From NCBI GenBank assembly GCA_046541875.1, contig JBKHCL010000124.1:1-8587 (forward strand): 8,587 bases of DNA, given 5' to 3'. Numbering within the stretch: position 1 is the first letter of the stretch; each line of letters starts with the position of its first letter. A program made the position numbers and the translations under genes. Below the pieces are notes generated by a model. That model was not told where the DNA came from, did no database searches, and saw only the letters and a program-made list of their open reading frames with translations. This DNA is from CAZFPT01 sp046541875 (GTDB lineage: Bacteria > Planctomycetota > Phycisphaerae > SM23-33). This document shows positions 1 through 7,388 of this stretch, piece by piece.

Positions 1-7
1 CGCGAGG

Positions 8-1045
8 CTATCGTCGCAGCGTCGTTTTCTTGTTCAGGCCGCGTTTTTCCGCCAGGTCGATCGCCAAATGGATCGCGGCGATCATGCTGCCGGCGTCGGC
101 GCGGTTCTTCCCGGCGATGTCGAAGGCGGTCCCGTGATCCGGCGAGGTCCGGATAATCGGCAGCCCCAGCGTGAGGTTGACCGCTTCCCGCCACGCCAGC
201 AGCTTGATGGGAATAAGCCCCTGGTCGTGGTACATCGCCACGACCGCGTCGTACCTGTTCTGCAGGGCCCGCAGGAAGACCGTGTCGGCCGGGAACGGGC
301 CCTCCACGCGAATGCCCGCTTCGCCGGCCATCAGAATCGCCGGGGAGATCACGCGGGTTTCCTCGTCGCCGAACTTGCCCTCTTCCCCGGCGTGGGGGTT
401 CAGTCCACACACCGCCAGACGGGGTTTGTCGATGCCGAACCACTCGCGCAACGCCGTGTCGGCCAGGTCGATCGGGTCGAAGACCGCCCCGATGGTGAAA
501 CGGTTGCGGATCTCCTGCAGCGCCAGGTGGATCGTCGCCAGCACCACCTTCAACTGCGGGGCCACGAACATCATCGCCACGCGCCGCACCTTGCAGCGGT
601 CGGCGAGCAACTCCGTATGGCCGGGGTATTTGGTGAATTTCGCCAGCGTCCAGGACTGCTTGGAGATCGGGGCGGTCACGATCGCGTCGATCTGCCCTTC
701 GATGGCGGCTGAGATGGCATCCTGCACGAAGGCCATGCTCGCCGCCCCGCCGAGTTTGCTGGGTCCGCGGGGCAGGGCGACGGGAAAACTGAACTCGTCA
801 TAGTCCAGCACGACCAGGTCGTGGGGGAAGCGGCGGATGTCCTCGTGATGATCGCGACGGAAGGGCAGGTGCACCTCCAGCGCGTCGGCGGTGTAGGCCA
901 GTTGCTCGGAGAATCCGAAGATCATGAACCGCGCCCGCCGCCGGAGGTTCGGGTCGCACAGCGCCTTGACGATGATCTCCGCACCCACGCCGCACGGGTC
1001 GCCCATGGTCAGGCCGATGATCGGTTTGTCCCGCGGGTCGGCCAT
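8..1045 (-). CDS. pdxA: 4-hydroxythreonine-4-phosphate dehydrogenase PdxA
   Basis: PdxA is a cytosolic enzyme of the DXP-dependent vitamin B6 route. It oxidises 4-phosphohydroxy-L-threonine with NAD, and the product decarboxylates to the amino-ketone that PdxJ condenses with DXP. The 345-residue protein (E. coli 329) is full length. It shows the N-terminal MGDPCGVGAEI block (14-24), VTAPISKQ (123-130), the substrate-binding PGHTE (141-145), and the three metal-ligand histidines in LATIHL (H173), NPHAGE (H218) and YHDQG (H273). The C-terminal TSPDHGTAFDIAGKNRAD block (301-317 region) is also intact. The ATG at 1045 overlaps the ribE stop by one base (TAATG) and has no convincing Shine-Dalgarno sequence, so translation is probably coupled to ribE. 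The stop is TAG at 8-10; what follows lies outside the window. Family assignment is firm. Confidence 0.97.
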   Translation of the reverse strand: MADPRDKPIIGLTMGDPCGVGAEIIVKALCDPNLRRRARFMIFGFSEQLAYTADALEVHLPFRRDHHEDIRRFPHDLVVLDYDEFSFPVALPRGPSKLGGAASMAFVQDAISAAIEGQIDAIVTAPISKQSWTLAKFTKYPGHTELLADRCKVRRVAMMFVAPQLKVVLATIHLALQEIRNRFTIGAVFDPIDLADTALREWFGIDKPRLAVCGLNPHAGEEGKFGDEETRVISPAILMAGEAGIRVEGPFPADTVFLRALQNRYDAVVAMYHDQGLIPIKLLAWREAVNLTLGLPIIRTSPDHGTAFDIAGKNRADAGSMIAAIHLAIDLAEKRGLNKKTTLRR

Positions 1046-1707
1046 TACAGGAAACCCGCGTTGCGCAGCGTATCCAGGGACACCCCGCCCCGCCCGGCAG
1101 GCTGGGATGAATCAGCCAACATCGCCCGCAGGTATCGCTGGACGTATTTGCCGATCACGTCCAGTTCGATGTTCACCGGGTCGCCCGCGCGCAGGTCCGC
1201 CAGCGTCGTGTCCGCCAACGTTGTGGGAATCAGCGAGACGGTGAACCCGTCGGCCGGCACGTCCACGATGGTCAGCGAAACACCGTCGATGGCGACCGAG
1301 CCCCTGGGCACCATCTGCTCGGCCATCTCGGGCGGGATGGCGAACCGACCCACCCACTTGCCGGGTGCCTCGTCGATCGAGCGGACCGTCGCGACGCAGT
1401 CGACATGTCCCTGCACGAGATGGCCATCGAGCCCGTCGCCCAGGCGCAGGGCGCGTTCGAGGTTCACCTTCGCCCCGTCGGTGAGCGTGCCGAGCTTCGT
1501 AGCCCGCAACGTCTCAGCCATCACGTCGAAGTCCGCTTCGCTGCCCCGGATGGCCGACGCCGTCAGGCAGGCCCCGCAGACCGCGACGCTGTCGCCCGGT
1601 TCGAGCCCGCCGGAGACCGGCCCCAGCTCGATGGTCAATCGCGACCCGCCCGGGGCGGGCGCCGCACGACGCAGCGTTCCGACATGTTGGATGATTCCCG
1701 TGAACAT
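1045..1707 (-). CDS. ribE: riboflavin synthase, alpha chain
   Basis: Riboflavin synthase converts two 6,7-dimethyl-8-ribityllumazine molecules to riboflavin plus 5-amino-6-ribitylaminouracil, the last step of vitamin B2 synthesis, as a cytosolic homotrimer. The 220-residue product has the usual length and the two tandem lumazine-binding barrels (about 1-88 and 97-187). It starts with the diagnostic MFTGII and contains FDVMAETLR (60-68), VNLERAL (81-87), GHLVQGHVD (95-103), DGVSLTI (141-147) and IELDVIGKYVQR (180-191). The residues matching the E. coli active site, C47, H101, S144 and D183, are all present; C44 stands where many homologues have Asn (AVCGACLT). The frame stays open upstream to 1869, but the conserved MFTG start and the promoter placed inside that extension fix the start at 1707. 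The gene is also called ribC in some taxa. First gene of the ribE-pdxA pair. Confidence 0.96.
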   Translation of the reverse strand: MFTGIIQHVGTLRRAAPAPGGSRLTIELGPVSGGLEPGDSVAVCGACLTASAIRGSEADFDVMAETLRATKLGTLTDGAKVNLERALRLGDGLDGHLVQGHVDCVATVRSIDEAPGKWVGRFAIPPEMAEQMVPRGSVAIDGVSLTIVDVPADGFTVSLIPTTLADTTLADLRAGDPVNIELDVIGKYVQRYLRAMLADSSQPAGRGGVSLDTLRNAGFL

Positions 1708-1713
1708 GCCCCC

Positions 1714-1742
1714 ATCATAGCCTCCGGCAGCAGAAGGGGCAA
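1714..1742 (-). promoter_or_regulatory. candidate sigma-70-type promoter of ribE-pdxA
   Basis: Read on the minus strand, TTGCCC (1742-1737), a 17-base spacer and TATGAT (1719-1714) form a promoter with 4/6 and 5/6 matches to consensus. Only GGGGGC separates the -10 box from the ribE ATG, so transcription should begin at or within a base or two of the start codon. That leaves no room for a leader riboswitch. Prediction from spacing and sequence only. Confidence 0.55.
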
Positions 1743-1770
1743 CGTGAGTATCGATCGCTCCCACGAAGCA

Positions 1771-1799
1771 TTGCCCCGCCGGTGGCCCTTGCGTATGAT
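1771..1799 (+). promoter_or_regulatory. candidate sigma-70-type promoter of the YchF-like/AsmA-like pair
   Basis: TTGCCC (1771-1776), a 17-base spacer and TATGAT (1794-1799) lie 32 bases before the ATG at 1832. The predicted transcript starts near 1806 and carries a leader of about 25 bases with AAAGGA (1817-1822) as ribosome binding site. Both hexamers and the spacer length are identical to those of the divergent ribE promoter. Confidence 0.55.
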
Positions 1800-1831
1800 G
1801 CACGTCTGAGCACACGAAAGGAACAACACCC

Positions 1832-2902
1832 ATGCGCGTTGCGCTGATTGGCCCGCCCCTGTCGGGCAAAAGTACGTTGTTTACCGCCGTCGCCGCTGCC
1901 GGCGGGTCGAACGTGGACCTCTCGCGCCCCGATCAGCCGCACCTGGCGGTCGTGAAGGTGCCCGACGAGCGCCTTATCTGGCTGACGGACCTCTACAAGC
2001 CCAAGAAGACCACGCCGGCCGAGCTGGAGTTCCTGGACCTGCCCGGATTCGACCTCACCGACGAAGCCGGTCGACAGCGGGCCAAGCAGCACTGGGCCGC
2101 CATGCGGCAGAGCGATATGATCGTGCTGGTGCTCCGCGCCTTCGACGACCCGACCGTCCCTGCCTATCGCGACCGCGTGGACCCCGCCGCCGACGTCGAG
2201 GAGTTCCTCTCGGAGCTGATGTTCGCGGACATGGAGCAGGTCACCAGCCGCGTGGAAAAGCTCGAGCAACAGGTCAAGAAGCCCACGCGCGACCGCGACG
2301 AGCACCTCCGCGAGCTGGACCTGATGCAGCGCATCCTCGATACGCTGGAGAACGAGCAGCCCGTTTCCGACGCCGTCCAGAGCGAAACCGAAGACAAACT
2401 CATCCGCAGTTTCGCGTTCCTCTCCCAGAAGCCCATCCTCGCGGTCCGCAACGTCGGCGAGGACGACCTGGGCGGTGAGACGCCCGATCAACTCGGCGGG
2501 GTCGACTGCCTGACGCTCTCAGCCCGTATCGAAGAGGAAATCGCCCAGCTGCCTCCCGAGGACCGCGACGAATTCATGGCCGAGATGGGCATCGAGGTCT
2601 CCGCGCGGGACCGCCTCATCCGCGCCTGCTACGGCAAGTTGAACCTCATCAGCTTTCTTACCGTCGGCGAGGACGAATGCCGCGCCTGGACCATTCGTGC
2701 CGGTACGCCGGCCGCCGAGGCCGCCGGTGAGATTCACTCGGACATCCAGCGCGGGTTCATTCGAGCCGAGACCGTGTCCTACGAACACATCCGGGCCGCC
2801 GGCGACATGAAAGGCGCCAAGGCCGACGGCAACGTCCGTCTCGAAGGCAAGGCGTATACCGTTCAGGACGGGGACATCATCAACTTCCGATTCAACGTGT
2901 AA
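1832..2902 (+). CDS. YchF/OBG-family P-loop NTPase with C-terminal TGS (DUF933) domain, divergent
   Basis: The 356-residue protein is collinear with YchF (about 363 residues), a ribosome- and stress-linked ATPase of the OBG class. It has a P-loop GPPLSGKST (7-15), the block VPDERL (43-48), a Walker B/G3 DLPGF (69-73), and an alpha-helical, probably coiled-coil, arm (about 132-178). It then has an N-V-G-E motif (207-210) where GTP-specific enzymes have NKxD; in YchF the equivalent NxxE gives ATP preference. LSARIEEEI (229-237) and a TGS/DUF933 end (about 273-356, finishing DGDIINFRFNV) follow. It departs from typical YchF: GLPNVGKS has become GPPLSGKS, DIAGLV has become DLPGF, and I cannot find the switch I threonine block (FxTIxPN). 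It may therefore be a specialised paralogue, so I give no symbol. ATG at 1832 has AAAGGA nine bases upstream. Probably co-transcribed with the next gene. Confidence 0.88.
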   Translation: MRVALIGPPLSGKSTLFTAVAAAGGSNVDLSRPDQPHLAVVKVPDERLIWLTDLYKPKKTTPAELEFLDLPGFDLTDEAGRQRAKQHWAAMRQSDMIVLVLRAFDDPTVPAYRDRVDPAADVEEFLSELMFADMEQVTSRVEKLEQQVKKPTRDRDEHLRELDLMQRILDTLENEQPVSDAVQSETEDKLIRSFAFLSQKPILAVRNVGEDDLGGETPDQLGGVDCLTLSARIEEEIAQLPPEDRDEFMAEMGIEVSARDRLIRACYGKLNLISFLTVGEDECRAWTIRAGTPAAEAAGEIHSDIQRGFIRAETVSYEHIRAAGDMKGAKADGNVRLEGKAYTVQDGDIINFRFNV

Positions 2903-2916
2903 GGCCCGGCCGGGCC
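2903..2916. repeat. perfect 14-base palindrome in the intergenic gap
   Basis: GGCCCGGCCGGGCC directly follows the TAA of the YchF-like gene and is its own reverse complement. In RNA it can form a 5-bp GC stem with a GGCC tetraloop. There is no T tract, so it is not a standard terminator. It might shield the upstream mRNA end or modulate translation of the gene that follows; in such GC-rich DNA chance is also possible. Confidence 0.5.
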
Positions 2917-2922
2917 GATTCC

Positions 2923-2928
2923 GGGGAG
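2923..2928 (+). promoter_or_regulatory. ribosome binding site that questions the AsmA-like start
   Basis: GGGGAG touches the ATG at 2929 with no spacer, which is too close for normal initiation. It lies six bases before the in-frame GTG at 2935 (codon 3), a good spacing. The real start may therefore be GTG 2935, shortening the protein by two residues. Confidence 0.5.
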
Positions 2929-5900
2929 ATGCGGGTGAAGCGACGATGGGCCAGAGCGTGGCGTCGGCGTCGGTGGTGGCAGCACGCGATCCGCTTTCTC
3001 GCGTGGGGCCTGCTGGTCGGCGCGGGGTTGTACGTGACGCTTCCCTGGTGGGCCCCGACCGATCTGATCCGATCTCACGTCGAGCAGACCCTCTCGCGCC
3101 AGGCCGGCGTGGACGTGACCATCCAGGATCTTTCGCTGAGCTGGGACGAAATCCGCGTCGAGGGGCTTTCCATCGCATCGCGGCCCGGCGACAACGCCCC
3201 GCCGGTGGCCGTCGCTGAATACGTTCGGCTGCCGATGGAACCGCTGAACATTCTGCTGGGACGCGACGTGGAATGGATGGAAATCGAGGGGTTCACGCTC
3301 TCGGCCCGCGTGCAGCCGGGCGGATCGCACAACCTCGCGCCGCTGACGAATCTCAATCTGGCCTCGCAGCCGCGACGGGTATCCGTGCGCGACGCGACGA
3401 TCAACGTCCGCCTGCCCCGGCGGAATAAGCCCCTGCAACTGAACGTGACGGACCTGCAATTCGTCGCCGGCCACCAGCGGCGACTGGGCGAGCTGACGCT
3501 CTCGGCACGCCTGGTGCAGGAGGGCCAGCCCGATGCCCCGATCTCTTTTCGCCTGACTCGCGGCGCCGGCGACCCGAGTACCATCGCCGCGGCGACCTTC
3601 CTGTTCGACGACGTGGACCTCGGGGCGCTGTCACTTGTCGACATGCTGCAGCTGCCCCTGACCCGCCTGGAAGGGCACATGCAGGGACGCCTGGAGTTCC
3701 GTATGAATCCCCAGGCCGTCGTGGACCGTGCAGCGATGGAGCTGTCCATCCGCCGGCTCGACGCCCAACCCGCCGATGGCCCGCAGCTGGAAGTGATCGA
3801 CCAGGCCGGCGTGGAGATCGACGCATCGTGGGACCTCCTCAGCGAGCGGATCCGCCTGCGGACCATCACCCTGGAGCTGCCCGGAAGCATCCGCGTCAAC
3901 GGCAGAGCCGAGCTGACCACCGCCCACCCCGAGCCCTGGGAGGCCGTCGAGTCGCTCGAACTGACCGGTATGGTAAACCCATCGCGGCTGGCGGCGTTGC
4001 TCACCGGCCAGCCGCAGCTGATTGACGGCTACCGCGCCGACGGCCCCATCGAGTGGCGCCTCCGCGTGAAACACCGTAACCGGATCATGCTCGTGGAAGA
4101 GTTCGCCTTCGACGCCCGCCCGGTGCGACTTGCCCACCGCCGGAGGGTGCTCAAACGCGCCGGTGAACCGTTGGCGTTCACCACGTCGGCCACCCTGGAC
4201 GACCGGACCTGGCGGGCGAGACTCACCGACCTGCGGGGCCGATGGAGCGGAGTCGCCCTCGACGGCAGCGCCGCCTGGAACGATGTGCGAACGCTGAGAA
4301 CACTCCCCGACGCCCATACGCTGCCGGCGATGGCGCATCACCTGCTCGCACAGCTCACCTGCGATGCGACCGTCCGGGTGGACCACCTCGATGGCCTGGC
4401 GTCGCTCGGGCCTGTTGCCCGCGACCTGTCGGCCGCCGGCACCCTCACCGGGCCACTCACCGGCAGGGCGAAGCTGGACGGCGGGGACTCGCCGAATCTG
4501 CGAATCTCTCTGCAAGCGGACGAGTCGACCGACCTGGCGGTGCGAGGCTGCTTCCGCAAGCCCCGCGGCGCGAAGCTTGCCGCCTCTCTGAAGGCGAATG
4601 TCTCAGCCGACCCGAACAAGGGTACTCTCGCCCTGGGCGACCTGGCTGCGTCGCTCGGGGTGGGCGATGGCGCTGCCACGATTCGCGGGGGGTCGCTGCA
4701 CTGGCCCGCCCTCAGCGGACGGGCGACGCTGCGGGCGGTCGGAATCCAGACGCTGCTGACCTGTCGGCCGGGCGAGCGGAAAGCGGACCCCGTGCTCGCC
4801 GGCGCGCTGAGCGGGGAAGTGACCTTCGCGAATCTGCTCGATCCCGACAGCCGATCCGCCCGCCTGGACGCGACGCTCACCGACACCGCCATCCGCGCCC
4901 AGCCATGGTTCACCAAGCCCGCCGACGAACAACTCACGCTGCGGGCAGAGCTCGACGCGGCGACCACGCAACTCTGGTTGACGGGGGAGGCCTTCACCGC
5001 CAACGCCTGGACCACCGCGTCCCCGGCCGATCCGCTGGCCGACCCGAACGCCGCGTTTGGCGGTGAACTCACCGTCATCGACGCCAACGCCCTGATCGCC
5101 TATTCGCCATTGCTGAGCGATCGGCTGGTCGGCTGGTCGGTCCGCGGACCTCTGGAACTCTCGGGCACACTGCGACGCAGCGACGGCAAAACGCAACTGG
5201 AGCTGGCCGGCGACGCGACACGTGCGCAGCTTCGCCAGGGCCGTGCCCCCCGCCGGGTCAAGCAGGCCGACGTCCCGCTTCGGTTGAGTCTGGCGCTGGA
5301 GGATCGGCCGATCGGCCGGGCCCGACGCGAGTTGGAAATCTCCCGGCTGTCGGCTGCGGCGGGGGGGTTGACGCTGCTGGCCTCGGGCGAGGCGACCTAC
5401 GATCCGCGCGCCAACCAACCCGCCGGCGTCCGTTGGCCCATCGCCGCCCTGGAGAAGATGGACGCCAACGTCATGCTCGCCGGCAGGCCGACCGGTCTGG
5501 CGGAGCTGCTGCCGGAACTCTCGTCCGCCCTGAGCGAGGTCGCCCTGACCGACGATGCCAGCCTCGCCGGCCGGGTCTCCTTCGGGCCCGATGGGGCGGG
5601 CATCCGAGGTACGCTGGATGCCGGCGACGGACGGGTCCGCATCGGTCCGTTGATCAAGCCCGCGTCGCTGCGAGCCCGGGCGTCGCTGGAGGTCCGGGGC
5701 AGCGCCGGCCTCACCGAGTGGACCCTCACCGAGCTGCTGATCGACGTGCTCGACCCGAACGGCCCGGGTGAGGAGGTCATTCTCGCCCGGCTGCTGGCGG
5801 ATGCCGCCGTCCAGGGGCAACTGCGGCGCGACGGCCTGCCCGAGCCCGAGAGCTTCCGTCCGGTCTCCTGGCACGCGTGGTTGGCGAGCGATCACCTCGG

Positions 5901-7221
5901 CCGAGTGACGGAAGTCTATCCGGAGGTGGCCGATCGCCTCCTCGACGGCTCCATCCGGCTGGAGGCCGAGAACCGCAGCGGCCGATGGGGACGCATCGAC
6001 GTGGCGACGCTTTGGGGCGAGGACATCCGGGCGGTTCATCGCGGCAGGGAGGTGACTTTCTCCGGTGAGTTGACCGCATCGCGGCTGGGCTGGTCGCCCC
6101 GGGGAGGCTGGTCGGTCGCCTCGCTCACAGCCACCGATCTCGAAGCCCGCGCGGGTGAGAATCACGCCTGGGTGATCGCGGACCTCACCGATTTGCCTCA
6201 CCGCCCGACCGGTCGCGTGAGGCTGTTGGCCGACACGCTGGACGACGCGGACCTGGCCGACTGGCTGGGCATGCCCGGCCCGCGCGACCCGAACGCCATC
6301 GAGCTGCCGGCCGACGAAGTCAAACGATTGCGCACCGCGGCTGAGAAGTTGATCAAACGCCTTCGCGGGCCTCTGCGGCAGATGGACGTCACGCTGGCAG
6401 CCGACGTCGAGACGCTGCGCACCACCGACGTTTCGGTAAGTCAGACCTACGACATGAGGCAGCTTCGCGCCGACATGAGGGCCGAGGCCGGGGAGGTGGC
6501 TGCGAACATCGCCGCGATTCTCAACGGTGGCAGCTATCGCGTATCGGTGGACGCCGACGCCAACGACCCCTCCCAGCCGGTGGCGATGACGTTCGATCTG
6601 CTGAAGGTCATCGGCACGCCGGAGATTCAGCCCCAGCTGGCAAAGTACTTCCCGGGCAACACGGTCGGGGGGCTTTTCACCCGCAGCGAAAAACTGCAGG
6701 AATCGCTGCCGGCCTCGATCGCGTACTTCCTGGACCACCGCTACCCGTGGACGCCCGTGGGGTCCGCCAAAACCATCGCCACCGACGGCTACATCGTCGG
6801 CAGGGCTGTGCCCGAATGGATGGCGGGAATCTTCCCGCAGCTGAACCTCCAGCGGTACGAATACGACACGATGACGGGGTTCGCCACGTTCTTCGCCGAC
6901 GGCGTCGCCCAGAACGACATGATCTTCTCCGGGACCCGGTACGACGTGTACATGGAGGGCACGACCGACGCCGAAAACCACGCCGAGTACACCGTCGGGC
7001 TGCTCGTTGCCGGCGGGAGTGCCGAATGGAACCACGCCTGGAAAACCGGTCGGCTGCCGCTGCTGAAAGTCCGCGGGACCATCTACGGCGGCGAGCTGCT
7101 CAACCGCGAGGTCTCCTTCCTCTGGCCCAACGAGACCATCATGGCCGTCGCCGTGCGAAACAACCCCCTCGTGCGAGCCTTCATCAACCGCCAGAAAGAC
7201 AAACGCCCCAACCAACCCTGA
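2929..7221 (+). CDS. large AsmA-like membrane-anchored envelope protein
   Basis: The 1430-residue product begins with an arginine- and tryptophan-rich cytoplasmic stretch (1-20) and one hydrophobic segment (about 21-41), giving an inner-membrane anchor with the bulk in the periplasm. Residues 52-82 have the amphipathic-helix-then-strand pattern typical of AsmA-family N-termini (VEQTLSRQAG, then VTIQDLSLSW and IRVEGLSI). A very long run of short alternating strands follows, without catalytic motifs. The C-terminal block (about 1357-1404, with GLLVAGGSAEWNHAW and GTIYGGELLNREV) closes it. AsmA, TamB and YhdP-type proteins form groove-shaped bridges that move lipids between membranes; that function here is inference. 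Length and the single anchor fit; I cannot place it in one subfamily. It follows the YchF-like gene by 26 bases, so an operon is likely. The start may be GTG 2935. The frame is unbroken. Confidence 0.75.
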   Translation: MRVKRRWARAWRRRRWWQHAIRFLAWGLLVGAGLYVTLPWWAPTDLIRSHVEQTLSRQAGVDVTIQDLSLSWDEIRVEGLSIASRPGDNAPPVAVAEYVRLPMEPLNILLGRDVEWMEIEGFTLSARVQPGGSHNLAPLTNLNLASQPRRVSVRDATINVRLPRRNKPLQLNVTDLQFVAGHQRRLGELTLSARLVQEGQPDAPISFRLTRGAGDPSTIAAATFLFDDVDLGALSLVDMLQLPLTRLEGHMQGRLEFRMNPQAVVDRAAMELSIRRLDAQPADGPQLEVIDQAGVEIDASWDLLSERIRLRTITLELPGSIRVNGRAELTTAHPEPWEAVESLELTGMVNPSRLAALLTGQPQLIDGYRADGPIEWRLRVKHRNRIMLVEEFAFDARPVRLAHRRRVLKRAGEPLAFTTSATLDDRTWRARLTDLRGRWSGVALDGSAAWNDVRTLRTLPDAHTLPAMAHHLLAQLTCDATVRVDHLDGLASLGPVARDLSAAGTLTGPLTGRAKLDGGDSPNLRISLQADESTDLAVRGCFRKPRGAKLAASLKANVSADPNKGTLALGDLAASLGVGDGAATIRGGSLHWPALSGRATLRAVGIQTLLTCRPGERKADPVLAGALSGEVTFANLLDPDSRSARLDATLTDTAIRAQPWFTKPADEQLTLRAELDAATTQLWLTGEAFTANAWTTASPADPLADPNAAFGGELTVIDANALIAYSPLLSDRLVGWSVRGPLELSGTLRRSDGKTQLELAGDATRAQLRQGRAPRRVKQADVPLRLSLALEDRPIGRARRELEISRLSAAAGGLTLLASGEATYDPRANQPAGVRWPIAALEKMDANVMLAGRPTGLAELLPELSSALSEVALTDDASLAGRVSFGPDGAGIRGTLDAGDGRVRIGPLIKPASLRARASLEVRGSAGLTEWTLTELLIDVLDPNGPGEEVILARLLADAAVQGQLRRDGLPEPESFRPVSWHAWLASDHLGRVTEVYPEVADRLLDGSIRLEAENRSGRWGRIDVATLWGEDIRAVHRGREVTFSGELTASRLGWSPRGGWSVASLTATDLEARAGENHAWVIADLTDLPHRPTGRVRLLADTLDDADLADWLGMPGPRDPNAIELPADEVKRLRTAAEKLIKRLRGPLRQMDVTLAADVETLRTTDVSVSQTYDMRQLRADMRAEAGEVAANIAAILNGGSYRVSVDADANDPSQPVAMTFDLLKVIGTPEIQPQLAKYFPGNTVGGLFTRSEKLQESLPASIAYFLDHRYPWTPVGSAKTIATDGYIVGRAVPEWMAGIFPQLNLQRYEYDTMTGFATFFADGVAQNDMIFSGTRYDVYMEGTTDAENHAEYTVGLLVAGGSAEWNHAWKTGRLPLLKVRGTIYGGELLNREVSFLWPNETIMAVAVRNNPLVRAFINRQKDKRPNQP

Positions 7222-7254
7222 CGCGACGTGAGCGGCGGGACGTCACCAGGCGGG

Positions 7255-7290
7255 ATTGTTTGGTCAATAAGGGCGCCCGGGGTTGTGGCG
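7255..7290 (+). repeat. left copy of a 36-base direct repeat flanking the HEPN gene
   Basis: It matches 8141-8176 at 28 of 36 positions without gaps (22 of 27 over the core 7264-7290, TCAATAAGGG...TTGTGGCG). It starts 33 bases after the AsmA-like stop codon and contains the palindrome GGGCGCCC (7271-7278). Similarity ends sharply at 7290. Confidence 0.6.
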
Positions 7291-7348
7291 CAAAAGAATA
7301 CCCCGGTCCCTGGCACCGCCGCGTGGGCGGGAGAAGGGGCTCCGGGGT
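7277..7348 (+). promoter_or_regulatory. three-arm sequence able to form two mutually exclusive hairpins
   Basis: CCGGGGT occurs at 7277-7283 and again at 7342-7348, with its reverse complement ACCCCGG at 7300-7306 between them. The middle arm can pair with either side (loops of 16 or 35 bases); the second option encloses a further stem, CCGCC/GGCGG (7316-7320 with 7326-7330). This resembles attenuator logic or a readthrough block after the AsmA-like gene, but no T tract follows. The arms are short and GC-rich, so chance is a real alternative. Confidence 0.3.
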
Positions 7349-7357
7349 TTGCATAAG

Positions 7358-7363
7358 TATTAT
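7358..7363 (+). promoter_or_regulatory. possible -10 box of the HEPN gene
   Basis: TATTAT (5/6 to consensus) lies in a short AT-rich island (7351-7364) that stands out from GC-rich surroundings, 25 bases before the ATG at 7389. No recognisable -35 box is found at the right distance, so an activator or alternative sigma factor would be needed if it is real. Confidence 0.3.
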
Positions 7364-7388
7364 TCGGACTCACGGGACACATCACAAC

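Noticed and set aside
1743..1765. CGTG-N15-CACG dyad between the two -35 boxes as an operator
   Set aside because: Four-base arms with a long gap are expected by chance; no further symmetry supports it.
1708..1869. 54-codon upstream extension of riboflavin synthase
   Set aside because: The family starts at MFTGI; the extension crosses the divergent promoters and the start of the YchF-like gene.
4603..7215. 870-codon open frame antisense to the AsmA-like gene
   Set aside because: Its length is explained by the high GC and codon bias of the opposite strand. It lacks recognisable motifs and is low-complexity in Gly, Arg, Gln and Val.
7219..7245. TGACG/CGTCA pairing after the AsmA-like stop as a terminator
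   Set aside because: Only a 5-bp stem, a long loop and no T tract.
6747..7388. Upstream extension of the HEPN frame to 445 codons
   Set aside because: It runs out of phase through the AsmA-like gene with arginine-rich nonsense composition; family similarity begins at about 7389.
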